A stretch of DNA of 64,000 nucleotides, from the NCBI RefSeq assembly GCF_029203305.1, contig NC_089464.1, forward strand, positions 558,001 to 622,000, in the 5' to 3' direction. This DNA comes from Yamadazyma tenuis (lineage: Eukaryota; Ascomycota; Pichiomycetes; Serinales; Debaryomycetaceae). Shown piece by piece: positions 47,456 through 57,874 of the stretch. The position numbers and the translations under genes were made by a program. The first letter of the stretch is position 1. Every line of letters begins with the position of its first letter. The notes beneath the pieces are model-generated. The model had not been told where the DNA came from, ran no database searches, and worked only from the letters and a program-made list of their open reading frames with translations.

Positions 47456-47812
47456 GCTGATCAGTGTTTACAATATATTTCAGTTTACGCGTTTCTCATC
47501 AACTTTCCGCAAGGTTGCAAAAAGATGTGCAAAATTATCCAGGTATTATTTATATTGTTATATAATGACGACGATCAATGCAAAAAAAGAACTATACTTG
47601 AAAGAAGATAGTCCACTAGTGTCTACAAGTAAAAAATTCTCTACCATTAAAAAGAACTAAAAGGATCAGGTTTGAGGTTTTGTGAAGTTATGTCCGATGC
47701 AGTAACGATGGATGATTTAATCATTTGGACAAAATAAAAATTAGATGGTAGTAATAGGAACAGGAGCTTATGCAGGGTTGTGGAACAATTTAATCGACAG
47801 CTCAGGTCATAA
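47456..47812. other. Intergenic: RTT107 promoter and CLB 3' region
   Basis: A 357-base AT-rich gap. It contains an ACGCGT box close to the RTT107 start, listed separately. Short frames here are not supported as genes. Confidence 0.5.
47487..47492. promoter_or_regulatory. MCB-like ACGCGT box before RTT107
   Basis: A perfect ACGCGT 32-37 bases before the RTT107 start codon. It is a consensus MBF site, and RTT107 acts in S phase, so G1/S control is plausible. Chance occurrence cannot be excluded. Confidence 0.4.
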
Positions 47813-49153
47813 TTACTCATTAGCATTTTCAAAGATATCCTTCTTCTCAGCTATTATCTTTTTGGCCCAACTTCTGCATAATATGCTTGCTTTCATAAAT
47901 TTTTTAGTTGAATACTTCTTAAAAAATTCGTCATGCTCCACAGGTGATATTAGGTATTGGATAATCATATTGATACAATCCTTCATATCTTCTACCTTAT
48001 ACCCTCCAGAATAGTGGATCAAATTTCCATTCCAAAGAGGAAATTTACCCATGATTGATCTACCAATGTACATGGCACTAGCTGCACATAAAGATGGCAA
48101 CATACCAATAAATTTGTAGTCAACAACGGTAACCTCAAGAAGGTATTTACCCAAAGTTCTTGTTTGAACATCATAATCATCTGCCTTAGATATTCTTCTC
48201 AAAAAATTCATGGGATTGGGGTAATTCAATTCGAATTCAAGTATAGTCAAAATATACTTTTCCGCTTGTAAGATTTCCTCTTCTGCAAATGAACCATCAG
48301 TGAAATAAGAATAGTTCTTGACGGAAGGACTGAAGACTTCTTCATATTTAGCAGCAATGAACAATGAACCAGTTGCTAACAATTGCAATTTATCAATCTG
48401 AACAATTTCCAATGACATGAATCTATCCATTATGTTGATCGCTAGGTAAAAAGTTTCTGGCAATAGCCTGAATCTTGAATGCATCTCCACTAACCAATCT
48501 ACCAAAATTGATCTCATTTTTGGCTTGAGGTGTCTTTGTTTGAAAATGTATTGGGGGTCAGGTAATGTCTTGCATTCGAGCTCGTGTAAATATGGATAGA
48601 TTTCATTCACATATTCACTTACCATTAAAGGATCGTCCATATCTTCTTCATCCAAATCGTCCCATTCATAATCGACGACTTTAGATTTTTTGTAATCATT
48701 GACGTTCAACTTTTCCACGAGATTAGTGGAAGATTCCGTGGCTTGCCTCTTTTGTGGCAACCTGGAAGGAATAGCCAAGTCACTGGTTATTACGTTGTTC
48801 TTTCTCTGTTGCAACGGTAAAGATTTCCCACCTAAAGGTTTTCTTTTGGTTTGTAAATCAAGAGACGTTTGAGGTTGTCCAGTTTTGGATCCGGCTCCAT
48901 ATTGACTAGAAATATCACCAAGATATATTCTCTCTTGCAACTTTCTTTTATTCGCCCCGTTTGTACGTTCTTCGTGTGCATCATTCAATTTAAGGTCATT
49001 GGCGTCATTCTGAGTTTGTTGTTGTATTTGTGAATGTGATTGTGATTGGGCAGCAGGTTGTAACAAAAGGGATTCGCTTGAACTAGAAGTTTGCACTTCA
49101 TCTTTCCCTCTTATTACTTTATAGCCATTCTCATCATTCATTATTTGGACCAT
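47813..49153 (-). CDS. CLB2: Mitotic B-type cyclin (Clb2-like)
   Basis: A protein of 446 residues. An N-terminal destruction box RIYLGDIS begins at residue 75, followed by Lys/Arg-rich disordered sequence and an acidic stretch (WDDLDEEDMDDP). The cyclin box starts at about 185 with MRSILVDWLVEMHSRFRLLPETFYLA (invariant MRxILVDW), followed by the second cyclin fold (PSLCAASAMYIGRS). It activates Cdc28/Cdk1 for mitotic entry and is removed by the APC through the destruction box. In CTG yeasts the B-type cyclins are usually Clb2 and Clb4; Clb2 is favoured by length and layout but not proven. A second start at residue 5 is possible. Confidence 0.9.
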   Translation of the reverse strand: MVQIMNDENGYKVIRGKDEVQTSSSSESLLLQPAAQSQSHSQIQQQTQNDANDLKLNDAHEERTNGANKRKLQERIYLGDISSQYGAGSKTGQPQTSLDLQTKRKPLGGKSLPLQQRKNNVITSDLAIPSRLPQKRQATESSTNLVEKLNVNDYKKSKVVDYEWDDLDEEDMDDPLMVSEYVNEIYPYLHELECKTLPDPQYIFKQRHLKPKMRSILVDWLVEMHSRFRLLPETFYLAINIMDRFMSLEIVQIDKLQLLATGSLFIAAKYEEVFSPSVKNYSYFTDGSFAEEEILQAEKYILTILEFELNYPNPMNFLRRISKADDYDVQTRTLGKYLLEVTVVDYKFIGMLPSLCAASAMYIGRSIMGKFPLWNGNLIHYSGGYKVEDMKDCINMIIQYLISPVEHDEFFKKYSTKKFMKASILCRSWAKKIIAEKKDIFENANE

Positions 49154-49894
49154 GTCGACACTTAATATACGTAATTGAGTGACAGATTTCTCAGGTTTGT
49201 TAGGCGAAGCGAATCAAAACACGTTCGAAATTTAAGATGGATAGCTGAATTAGAATCAGCTAGTTGAAAACTGGGGATGGTCAGGTATTTCTGGAACTGT
49301 AGGGTATACGGAGCTGATTTGCACGTTCCTTCTATCGCAAATAAAAACTTATCAAGTACCTTAAGGAGTATGAAAAGATTTGGGCAAGTGAACGGATGAA
49401 CGAGTGAGTAATGCTAAAAACCAGTAGACACGTGAGGGGGGCAGACGAGTTTGGGTTATTGCAATAATAAGGATTCAATGGCAGTGTTTATGACTGGGAA
49501 GTTTTTAAAAGGAGCGATATTCGTAGTTTCGACCAGAATATATTCCTCCAAACACAAAATTTTTTTGATGAAATTAGTTTTTTGTTTTCATTATTTCGAT
49601 TTTTGGAAACCATCGCGTTCAAACACATTGGGCACCGAAGTAAACAAACACTAGTTTTTACTTAAAAATATGTTAAGCTCATAGGCTAAGGCATGCATAA
49701 GTTTCTTTATGTATGTTATTTTTTTAATTGTACCAAGGAATTGAAGGACATTGGTATACACTACGAACGGCATGAATGTCTAAAATTTCATATAGACGGC
49801 CAATGAAACCATTCTGCAACTACGGTAATCGCTTAAACATTCTGATTGTGTAATTGGATTTTCATTATGTTCAGTTATACAGCAGAGGCTTCTC
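49154..49894. other. Intergenic: long CLB promoter
   Basis: A 741-base gap upstream of the cyclin gene. It holds a forkhead-type GTAAACAAACA (49640-49650), a CACGTGA (49429-49435) and several poly-T runs. No RNA gene is recognised. A long promoter suits a tightly cell-cycle-regulated gene. Confidence 0.5.
49640..49650 (+). promoter_or_regulatory. Candidate forkhead site upstream of the cyclin gene
   Basis: GTAAACAAACA matches the forkhead core GTAAACA. In S. cerevisiae the CLB2 promoter is driven by Fkh2 with Mcm1. I could not find a good Mcm1 box beside it, and it is about 490 bases from the start codon, so it is only a candidate. Confidence 0.35.
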
Positions 49895-51517
49895 CTAGAG
49901 GGTCCATTTGTATTCTCCCATCAAATCAAAGGCATAATTATTTCTTTGCTTGTTGTTATTACTTAAAGGGCCCGGAGTAATATTTTGGTCTAAAGACGTC
50001 TCACTCGCTATTGTTGAACATCTCTCACATTTTCTCCTCTCTTTGGTTGATTGCACTTTGCTGGGAATGTTATGATTGGAACTTGAAATGACAGAACCTT
50101 CTTTGGGGTCCTTGTATTGATTGTGAAGCTTATCGCAGCACAAGTAGCATTGTAAAATTACATCCTGTGCTGCTGCATTTTTAAGCGGTTGCGCAGTGGA
50201 AACACCTATTTCACCTTCGCTACGAGACACGGGTGGCGTTGTGCTGTTTTTTACACCTGGTGTGTTCTGATTCGGTATCAGCAAAGGCTCTGATTTTTGG
50301 CTTTGTGGCTGACTTTTAGATCCCAAACCTGGAGATGATTCCAAAATACCAATTAACTTCTCGTAGAGCTTGTTGTTATTTTCGAGCACAGTGTTTAAAG
50401 CGCTGTTGTTGTTCTTGTGGTCAGCATCAGGCCGAAGATCAGATTTATGTTGCTTCACAATATCTTCAAACTGTTTCAAGAGATTTGACTCCATGTTAGC
50501 CATATCAATATCCCTTTCTTCTTTACCATCATTGACAGCTGATACCAGCTCGATGTTACCAACATCATGATATGCATTCAATGGGGGTCTCGACCGCTTC
50601 TCCTTATTAAGAATTTCAGCCATATCATTGTACAAATGAACCAATCGATCGCTGCCAGCCGATAAATTCTTGGGGGAAACTTTCTTTGAGATGAGAGGAG
50701 GATTTGATCTCACATTTTCTTTATCACTAGACCTCTCCCTTAGTCTCAGTTTGCCTTCATAGAGGCTCTTATATTTGATGAGTTTGGTCCTTAGCAACTC
50801 GTTCTCTCTCTTGAGTTGGTTGCTCTCATTCAACATATTTATGAATTCCTCACTCTGTTTTGCTATCTCTTGTTTGTGCATTTCATTGGACTTAGTTAAC
50901 CCATTGACTTTGGCGTTCAATTGGGTGATGATTATCTGGTCATTGTTATTCTTTAACGACTCATTTTCAATTGAAATGCTTTGGCATTTCTTTATTAACC
51001 TATGGATCGAATCAGTCAAAAGACTTTGATGATCTTCGAGCTCTTTATTCCCCATTGATTTTGGTATATCATTGATTAGTTTGTGGGTTTCTCTGATTAA
51101 AAGGTCGGTTTTCTCTTCATTATCTTCAATATACGGTGAGTCAGGCTCGACTACCGTTTTGTTCATAAAGTTCCGGACGTTTTGGTGTATTGACGTATCA
51201 CTGAGGTTATTGAAAGCTTGCTTCAAAGGGCTCCCTCTTATAGATGAGCCAACTACACCTCTACCAGCCTTTCTGATGTTACCAGGGGTAAATGGCAGTC
51301 CTCCATCGGGAACTTTGGGAACGAATATCTGCTTCTTCAAGGGTGTTTTCTTATCTATGGGTTTTACTGGAGACGAGGCTTTGAGGGGACTAAAATCTGT
51401 ACGGAACATAGAATCATCCGAATACAAAGAGATATCTTCTTCATCCAACATCTCCGTATGACCCTCATTGCCAGAACCATATATATATAGTAAGTCCTGA
51501 GTACTCTCTTCTGCCAT
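49895..51517 (-). CDS. SPC42: Coiled-coil protein, possibly spindle-pole-body Spc42-like
   Basis: A protein of 540 residues from the ATG at 51517. The first 150 residues are disordered with SP/TP sites (FSPLKASSPVK, FTPGN). A long coiled coil follows at about 170-275 (NQLKRENELLRTKLIKYKSLYEGKLRLRER). Further disordered sequence leads to two Cys pairs, C457/C460 and C497/C500. In S. cerevisiae Spc42, a coiled coil ends in SKLEKY and a C-terminal CLECSNDLYE occurs; here the comparable pieces are TKLIKY and CYLCCDKLHN. That similarity suggests, but does not prove, the central-plaque protein Spc42, which has 363 residues in S. cerevisiae. Another coiled-coil cytoskeletal protein is possible. Confidence 0.45.
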   Translation of the reverse strand: MAEESTQDLLYIYGSGNEGHTEMLDEEDISLYSDDSMFRTDFSPLKASSPVKPIDKKTPLKKQIFVPKVPDGGLPFTPGNIRKAGRGVVGSSIRGSPLKQAFNNLSDTSIHQNVRNFMNKTVVEPDSPYIEDNEEKTDLLIRETHKLINDIPKSMGNKELEDHQSLLTDSIHRLIKKCQSISIENESLKNNNDQIIITQLNAKVNGLTKSNEMHKQEIAKQSEEFINMLNESNQLKRENELLRTKLIKYKSLYEGKLRLRERSSDKENVRSNPPLISKKVSPKNLSAGSDRLVHLYNDMAEILNKEKRSRPPLNAYHDVGNIELVSAVNDGKEERDIDMANMESNLLKQFEDIVKQHKSDLRPDADHKNNNSALNTVLENNNKLYEKLIGILESSPGLGSKSQPQSQKSEPLLIPNQNTPGVKNSTTPPVSRSEGEIGVSTAQPLKNAAAQDVILQCYLCCDKLHNQYKDPKEGSVISSSNHNIPSKVQSTKERRKCERCSTIASETSLDQNITPGPLSNNNKQRNNYAFDLMGEYKWTL

Positions 51518-51620
51518 CAGCTTCTTTAACTTGTTTACAAAAACTATAATTTCTTTGCAACGCGATTTTTTCAATATATTCTACGAACCCGCAACTCATC
51601 TACTAACGCATAATATTTGT

Positions 51621-54600
51621 TTATTCCTCGACGTCAATATGAATCAAATAATTGAGTGACTTTCTGACTGCGGTAATATGCCATGGTACAATACCAGAAC
51701 TAATGTAGTTTTCTCTTTCCACTTCGTCTCCAAATGCACCTAAAATACTTCTTGTACACAAGATATCGTTCAAAGTGATCAATTTCTTATAATGATTCAA
51801 GATAATTTTCATTAAAGACTTCAAGTTCCAATAGTTTGAACAGCTCAAAAGATTTATGTCAAATATAAGGTAATCAGGTTTTAATGGATCAACCTTTTTC
51901 AACAAATATCCCACTCCCATTGCTGGCCTTGTGGGGGTATTCAATGATGGCACTGAAGTCATAGGAACAATGCCAACTATTGAATCCGAAGGATCCTGTA
52001 AGGTGACATCCTTGAGATCAAAACTACCATTATATATCTGGTCAATCTTCGAACTGTCTCCATTTTGAGTTTGCCCACCTAACACACCTTGTACATCAGG
52101 GGAAAGGAAATTGGAGGCATTGTTAAGTCCAAAACTGAAGTTATTGGAGGGAGATATCATGAGATTCGAGTTGTTGGGAGAAGGATTATTGGAACTCGAC
52201 ATATTGTTGAAGTTCTTGAAAAAGTCGTTGGCCAGCTCCTGTGGGTCCATTTTAATCCCCTGTCTCGACATCCCTTCTTCGGTAATCAAATCTCTAGTAC
52301 CATCTTCAATGTCAATACTCACTAAATCATTGTTTGCTGATTGATCTAGATTTGAGGCACCATTCTTGATCCCATCCGATGTGATGGTAGTCTCAGTTAA
52401 CGAGGCCTTAGGTGTGCCATTAACTGACAACACTATCAACGAAATATCCTTGTATTTGACGCTCAATCTTTTCCAATGAACTAATTCATCATCAGGAATA
52501 ATGCTATTAACTCTTGTCAAGACCAAGAATTTCCGTCCTCCTAAACCACTTGTTCTCTTTATTATTTCATCATTCAATTTCTTGAATAAATCGTTGGAAA
52601 TCTCCAATATTTGATCACTAATGGAATACAAGTCATGGACATTTCTATTGATCCCAACATCACCATGCCCATTCGAATTGCTGGTTGCTTGGCTATTGGT
52701 TGACTTCAATAAGCTGGCAGAATTGCACCATGATTTGGTGTATGTAACTATACCCAATGGATCAGACCAGGCAGCAGAAACCCAGTTTTTGTCGATGGAT
52801 CTCTCGTATGCTAAATGCAAAAATGCATCATCATCTGAACTTGTATCCTTGTTTGAAGCATTATTATTGAAGAACTTAAAATTGAGCTTTGAAACTGGTT
52901 CCTTAACAATGTTTGTAAATAAATTCAAACTAGTGTCGACAATATTGTTAGGTCCTATGGTTTTGATTGGATTAGGACACTGGTTGTACAAATTCATTGC
53001 TAACTTTGTCAACATGTAATTGGATGTGTGTTTCAAGACTCTCTGTCCATTTATTTCTCTAATAATGTGTTCGCTTGGGATAATCTTACTGAAAACTTGA
53101 ACTAATGGTAACTGGTGTCTCTTCAAAAATGTTTTGAAGTTCCGACAGATCTTAGATATCTCTACCAAGGAATTAAAGTTCTTGTTGAAGTTTATGAACA
53201 TCAATAGTAACGGTCTGTCGAACTCAAACCGGTTGGTCTTGTTTATAAGATCAAGTTGAATCAATTCAGCAAGAGAGTTTAGCTTCTTGTTCATCTGTCT
53301 GTAAATGTGATTATAATTATCATCATTTTTGTTGATTGAAAGTAGCCCGTTATTGATACTTTCAAGGTCTGGTCTTGCCTCTATGGTCTGAAGTGAAACC
53401 TTAGATATATTACCAAAGTTGCAATCGTTATAGTTGTAAATCAACGAATCGATAAAATCTTGATTGTAAGTATTATTCAGATTATCATTCAATGTTTCAG
53501 AGATCATCAAAATTTGGAAATTCTTGGGTCCAAATATTGGATCAAAATTCAAATATTTCCAAAACCTTATGGATATGGAATTCAAATTGATGATGTCCGA
53601 TTTATTTTTGAGTACCCTGATCTTATTCTCATTTAAAGTCTTGATGGACTCACTAACGTCCAACAATGACATTTCACTGATTTCCTTCATCACTTGAGCA
53701 TATTCCTTGAACCCTTCATCATTCCTTGGGTTATCTAGATAAATAGAATCCCATTCGATCGTCCCCAACTTTCTCAATTTGGATTTAGGATTTAAAATTT
53801 CATCATTCGTTATATCATCCAAAAAGCTTAATTGATTGTCCATAGAATATTCTTCCTTGTCCTTAAGTTCCAGGATATCACTGAGAAGTTCTTCCAACTT
53901 AATCTTATATGTAAATGGGAATGCGTCCATCAAAACCTTCTCAAATTTTTCTGGAATTAATTCACATTCAATGAGTCTTGAGTTATCCTTTGGTTGGTAA
54001 TCTTTGAAAGGTTGAGGGATATTAGATGTCAAATTCTTTCTGATGTTATTCAAGCCAAGATCAAATATTAAATTTGGGCCTAACCAGTTCAAGAACTCAT
54101 TGAGATAGTCCACCTTTATAACCATCTCATTCTTCTTGCTTACTTCTGTATCTTCTTCATCTTGATCAACATCCATGTTAAAATCTGATGCCGTTGCTGA
54201 CATCTTTATGGCTCCCATTATGTTGTTGAGAAGGAATTCATCTGGAATTGTAGCAATATTAACTCCCCTGAGAATCAATGGGAGACAATTAGATGATTCT
54301 GATATCGAATTAGCGGTAGACTCGTTACTGGAAGATCCATCCGCCGTTGGATTCATAGTCGGAACACTTGTAGAGGGCATTGATATTGGGGTCTGTCTTT
54401 TAAACTCATCATTATCCATAGTCAAAGGTGAGTTATACTTGTTCTTCTCATCCAAAGGTGAATCATGTATTGCAAATGGAGAATCAAACTTCGGGAGAGC
54501 ATTTAGCTTGGTTGATTGGGTGAACAAAGTGGTCGATAAAGGAGAAGAAAACCCTCCTGAATTAAAAGTATTTGTGTTAAGCAAATGCAGAGTTTTAACT

Positions 54601-56933
54601 GTTCCTGGTGGTTCTCTCACAGAAGGTACCCCAGTTGGATTTTGAAATTGTAAAGGCTCTGATTGCATATTTAATCTCAAAGGTGAATCCTTTCCAAGGT
54701 TGATATCGGCATCTTCGTCACTCTCTTCTTCCTCGTCATCGTCATCGTCATCGTCATCGATGTCATCATCATCACCCTCACCTGGTCCTCCGTCTACACT
54801 TTCTTCCTCGTCATCATTACCTTCAACTTCTCCTCTTCTTGAATGTGCAATAGTTCCACCTTGGGGAACATCTTCTTCACCTTCCTGTATCTTTTCATCT
54901 TCTTCGCTATCGAAGAAGACTTTGCTCTCGGGGAGGTATTCGATTCCTAAGCCCTTTCTGTCTGGTGACTCGAATGTTCCGCTGCTTCGGAGGTCTAATC
55001 CGATGACACTCGTCGCTCTAAGCTTTTTGATTGGGGTTTCCGAATTCTGATTGTAGTAGAACTTTCCACCTTTGCCGTACTTATCGTCCACATTACTCTT
55101 AATCAATGGATTGAACAATATAGGTGAGAAGGCTGATTGACTGATGGCTACATCCGAATCAATACCAGCACTGACCGGATTCACCTTAGATTTATCGAAA
55201 GGTGGGGGTATCATTGGGGTGGGCATTATAGGGAGTGGAGCACCTGGGTCATCGTATGGAGTACTATCTTTTAAGGAAATAGCCATTTGATCTTTGGGAA
55301 TATCGAATGTTGTAGACTCATTAGAAAACAGTAGTTTCGACAGTCTACCGTTGAAAAGGTCATCTTCTCCAGAAAACAGGAGATCGTCAATACTTGATTT
55401 AAGTATGTCTTCGACGTTATCTTTTTTGGACTCATTTTCTATCAACCCCAAATTATTATCATCTGATTCTTGCTTGGTTTCGTCTTTACCATCTGTATCC
55501 TCACTACCACTATACCCTCCAAATAAGTCATCCATTTCATCATTTCCTTCATCAGGAAGGCCATTTTTGTCTTCACTGATCATGCTTGTATCTTCCATTC
55601 CAATATCACGGTCATCATCTAGCTCTGTGATATTGCCCATCATTTTTTCATCAAAGAAATCAACACCTACTGGATGTGGAATTCCTTCGAAAAGATCAGG
55701 AATCATCTGGATTTCATTGTTCTCCATCTGTAGATCGTTCTTATGTTCAGCAGAACTCATGCCGGTTGACATTACGCTAGGTGCATTAAAGGTCGAGATA
55801 TTGTGAATAGTTCCTGTGTTTTGTAAATGTTGATGATTCTGTTGCATCTGCTGCTTAGTTGCTATACTGAAGTCCATGAACTCAGAAATTAACCCAAGAG
55901 GATCTGAATATTTGATCTCCTGATTAGAGTATTCAGCATTGGCTAACGAATCAGATTCGAAATCAATGGAACGTTCGTATCTACCAAATTGCAACAAACA
56001 AAGCTTCCAAGGCCACATGATATATTTCTTATTGTCAACTGTGTGTATGAACTTGGCTATTTTTGATGTCTGGTTGTTCAAGTGCTGTAAATTAGGAATC
56101 AATTTGACCCATAAAAGGTTTGGTTCAATGGATAAGTCTATTCCTGTGGCCAACTTGAGTAAGCTTAACACATTCTCGTGGTTCTTTGGAGGAGTGTATG
56201 TGAAGCTGTTAAGCACCTTAAAGTTATCGAACAAATGACATCTTATACCAGAAGGAGTAAGGTATATGATAAAGTTGGGCGAGAGCTCATCTTCTGGTGC
56301 ATCAATGGAAAGTACTGAAGAGTCATAAAGTTGTAAAGCAGACTTTTGGATCACACAAAGGAGCAAGTCCCCATTCGTAGAAATCATTGGTTCAATGAAT
56401 ATCACATGGTTGGTCACCTCATCAATACTAATGACAGCAGAATTACCAAATATTCTTGCCGAGCCCTCTTGTGAAAGCCTATATAGAATCAACTTTTTGA
56501 TGGACTTTAAAAGACTTACACTGATGTATGGAGAGTGTTCAGATATCAGTTGTGCAGAAGCCATCCCATTTTCCAGGCTTGCCGAGTCATTGCATTGGTT
56601 ATTGGAAGGAGTTGACTGGGTTTGATTCTGACTGGGTTTCGGAGATGCACAAAGCAATTCCACAGAGATTGATTTGGTTGTCTTGAGGACTAGTTCGGGA
56701 TACTCTTTGGACAAATCAATGGAATTGGAGTTGTGTTCGAATTGAAAGTAATAAAGACCCTTATTGTAGTAAGTAATTAAAATTGATGGATATTTGTATC
56801 TGATGGCTAGCTCAAGCTCCAATAGCGCCTGATCATTATTTGTATTCAATTGGTACAGGGCATATTTGACCCCCGTTATGTGGCCAAACTTGTAGTAATT
56901 GGTATTGACCTTTGAAGCATTGATTCCTTCCAT
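51621..56933 (-). CDS. SSN2: Mediator kinase-module subunit Med13 (Ssn2/Srb9)
   Basis: A protein of 1770 residues (1420 in S. cerevisiae). The N-terminal Med13 domain begins with YYKFGHITGVKYALYQL and continues to about 330 (WPWKLCLLQFGR). A long disordered acidic middle includes an Asp/Glu run coded at about 54700-54790 and many SP/TP sites. The C-terminal MID/PIWI-like part ends with LKPDYLIFDINLLSC, SGIVPWHITAVRKSLNYLIHIDVEE. Med13 links Cdk8-cyclin C to the Mediator core and mostly represses transcription. The expanded linker accounts for the size. This is the longest gene in the window and is intact. Confidence 0.9.
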   Translation of the reverse strand: MEGINASKVNTNYYKFGHITGVKYALYQLNTNNDQALLELELAIRYKYPSILITYYNKGLYYFQFEHNSNSIDLSKEYPELVLKTTKSISVELLCASPKPSQNQTQSTPSNNQCNDSASLENGMASAQLISEHSPYISVSLLKSIKKLILYRLSQEGSARIFGNSAVISIDEVTNHVIFIEPMISTNGDLLLCVIQKSALQLYDSSVLSIDAPEDELSPNFIIYLTPSGIRCHLFDNFKVLNSFTYTPPKNHENVLSLLKLATGIDLSIEPNLLWVKLIPNLQHLNNQTSKIAKFIHTVDNKKYIMWPWKLCLLQFGRYERSIDFESDSLANAEYSNQEIKYSDPLGLISEFMDFSIATKQQMQQNHQHLQNTGTIHNISTFNAPSVMSTGMSSAEHKNDLQMENNEIQMIPDLFEGIPHPVGVDFFDEKMMGNITELDDDRDIGMEDTSMISEDKNGLPDEGNDEMDDLFGGYSGSEDTDGKDETKQESDDNNLGLIENESKKDNVEDILKSSIDDLLFSGEDDLFNGRLSKLLFSNESTTFDIPKDQMAISLKDSTPYDDPGAPLPIMPTPMIPPPFDKSKVNPVSAGIDSDVAISQSAFSPILFNPLIKSNVDDKYGKGGKFYYNQNSETPIKKLRATSVIGLDLRSSGTFESPDRKGLGIEYLPESKVFFDSEEDEKIQEGEEDVPQGGTIAHSRRGEVEGNDDEEESVDGGPGEGDDDDIDDDDDDDDEEEESDEDADINLGKDSPLRLNMQSEPLQFQNPTGVPSVREPPGTVKTLHLLNTNTFNSGGFSSPLSTTLFTQSTKLNALPKFDSPFAIHDSPLDEKNKYNSPLTMDNDEFKRQTPISMPSTSVPTMNPTADGSSSNESTANSISESSNCLPLILRGVNIATIPDEFLLNNIMGAIKMSATASDFNMDVDQDEEDTEVSKKNEMVIKVDYLNEFLNWLGPNLIFDLGLNNIRKNLTSNIPQPFKDYQPKDNSRLIECELIPEKFEKVLMDAFPFTYKIKLEELLSDILELKDKEEYSMDNQLSFLDDITNDEILNPKSKLRKLGTIEWDSIYLDNPRNDEGFKEYAQVMKEISEMSLLDVSESIKTLNENKIRVLKNKSDIINLNSISIRFWKYLNFDPIFGPKNFQILMISETLNDNLNNTYNQDFIDSLIYNYNDCNFGNISKVSLQTIEARPDLESINNGLLSINKNDDNYNHIYRQMNKKLNSLAELIQLDLINKTNRFEFDRPLLLMFINFNKNFNSLVEISKICRNFKTFLKRHQLPLVQVFSKIIPSEHIIREINGQRVLKHTSNYMLTKLAMNLYNQCPNPIKTIGPNNIVDTSLNLFTNIVKEPVSKLNFKFFNNNASNKDTSSDDDAFLHLAYERSIDKNWVSAAWSDPLGIVTYTKSWCNSASLLKSTNSQATSNSNGHGDVGINRNVHDLYSISDQILEISNDLFKKLNDEIIKRTSGLGGRKFLVLTRVNSIIPDDELVHWKRLSVKYKDISLIVLSVNGTPKASLTETTITSDGIKNGASNLDQSANNDLVSIDIEDGTRDLITEEGMSRQGIKMDPQELANDFFKNFNNMSSSNNPSPNNSNLMISPSNNFSFGLNNASNFLSPDVQGVLGGQTQNGDSSKIDQIYNGSFDLKDVTLQDPSDSIVGIVPMTSVPSLNTPTRPAMGVGYLLKKVDPLKPDYLIFDINLLSCSNYWNLKSLMKIILNHYKKLITLNDILCTRSILGAFGDEVERENYISSGIVPWHITAVRKSLNYLIHIDVEE

Positions 56934-57193
56934 GGTGGAGGAAATAGAGAGTTTTGCAAGGAGCGTTGTTCAAAAGCTTTAGATAACCTGCCAACGGATT
57001 TTCGCTGAATCTGTGCTTGAAAAATATTGAGATCTGACTTAATCAAAAAAGGGTCTTATCAACTCAACAGAACACAATTGAGTGCTGTTCAGGTCCCTTT
57101 ATATGGTCATTGCAATATTACAAGTCTTGAAGGCCATGTTTCAGACGTTTTCTTGTTCAGTTGTCAATTGCAACCTATACACAATAGATACTA

Positions 57194-57874
57194 CTAACTC
57201 TGGTAGCTAAACGAATTGGCCAACACATCATCTCTAAACTTGTCAACACCCAACGCGCTGGTATGACCCCATGGCTTCTTGGAGTTCTCGTTATCGATAG
57301 CGGCTGCAAAACACCCCAACCATCCGTCTCGTGGATACTTTTCATTGATGGCCTCCACCGTATCAATGTGAATATATTGGGTGTTCAATCCCACGTTATC
57401 CAAAATAGTAGAAATCTGAAGAATGAGACCAAGAGACGTGATGTATCCAGACTCTCCCAAGTCTTGGTGGCGGATTATGGCCTCTGCCACCGCCTCCGAA
57501 AAATCTTGGTTACCCGTATGCTCCATTACTAATCCATGAGAGAGAAATCCCCCGTAGAACTCAAATGACATTTTAGTTGCCTCCATATTCTTGTCGGTGG
57601 TGGCGATGTCATGAAGGAGGCACGTGACGAACAACACTTCAATATCAAGATTCCAGTCGGAGAACTGATCTTTAATGATTGCCACGCTGTATTGAAACAC
57701 TCTCAAAGAGTGACGCAAGACTTTGATGGGTAAATTGTCTTGAGCATACTTTAAGATAGACTGGCTCAATCTCGAATCTGGAAGTGACACTACATGTTGC
57801 TTTGTAGGAGGTTTGGGGTCGGGAATAGCATCGGTGATGGATCTAGGAACCTTAACAAATCCGTACTTTGACAT
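57194..57874 (-). CDS. DDI2: Cyanamide hydratase-like HD-domain protein (Ddi2/Ddi3 family)
   Basis: A protein of 226 residues from the ATG at 57874 (225 in S. cerevisiae Ddi2/Ddi3). The HD-domain metal ligands are visible: RHSLRVF, then LLHDIATT, then later SHG and HQDLG. SKYGFVKVPRS at the start and FLSHGLVMEHTGNQDFSEAVAEAI match the fungal cyanamide hydratase group, which adds water to cyanamide to give urea. In S. cerevisiae the genes are strongly induced by DNA-methylating agents and cyanamide. A single copy is seen here. Confidence 0.87.
   Translation of the reverse strand: MSKYGFVKVPRSITDAIPDPKPPTKQHVVSLPDSRLSQSILKYAQDNLPIKVLRHSLRVFQYSVAIIKDQFSDWNLDIEVLFVTCLLHDIATTDKNMEATKMSFEFYGGFLSHGLVMEHTGNQDFSEAVAEAIIRHQDLGESGYITSLGLILQISTILDNVGLNTQYIHIDTVEAINEKYPRDGWLGCFAAAIDNENSKKPWGHTSALGVDKFRDDVLANSFSYQS

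Noticed and set aside
47454..47660. 68-codon forward frame upstream of RTT107
   Set aside because: Low-complexity, no family resemblance, lies in the RTT107 promoter and contains its MCB box.
54700..55050. Ser-rich forward frame antisense to the MED13 acidic region
   Set aside because: Artefact of GAT/GAA repeats read in reverse; MED13 is the supported gene.
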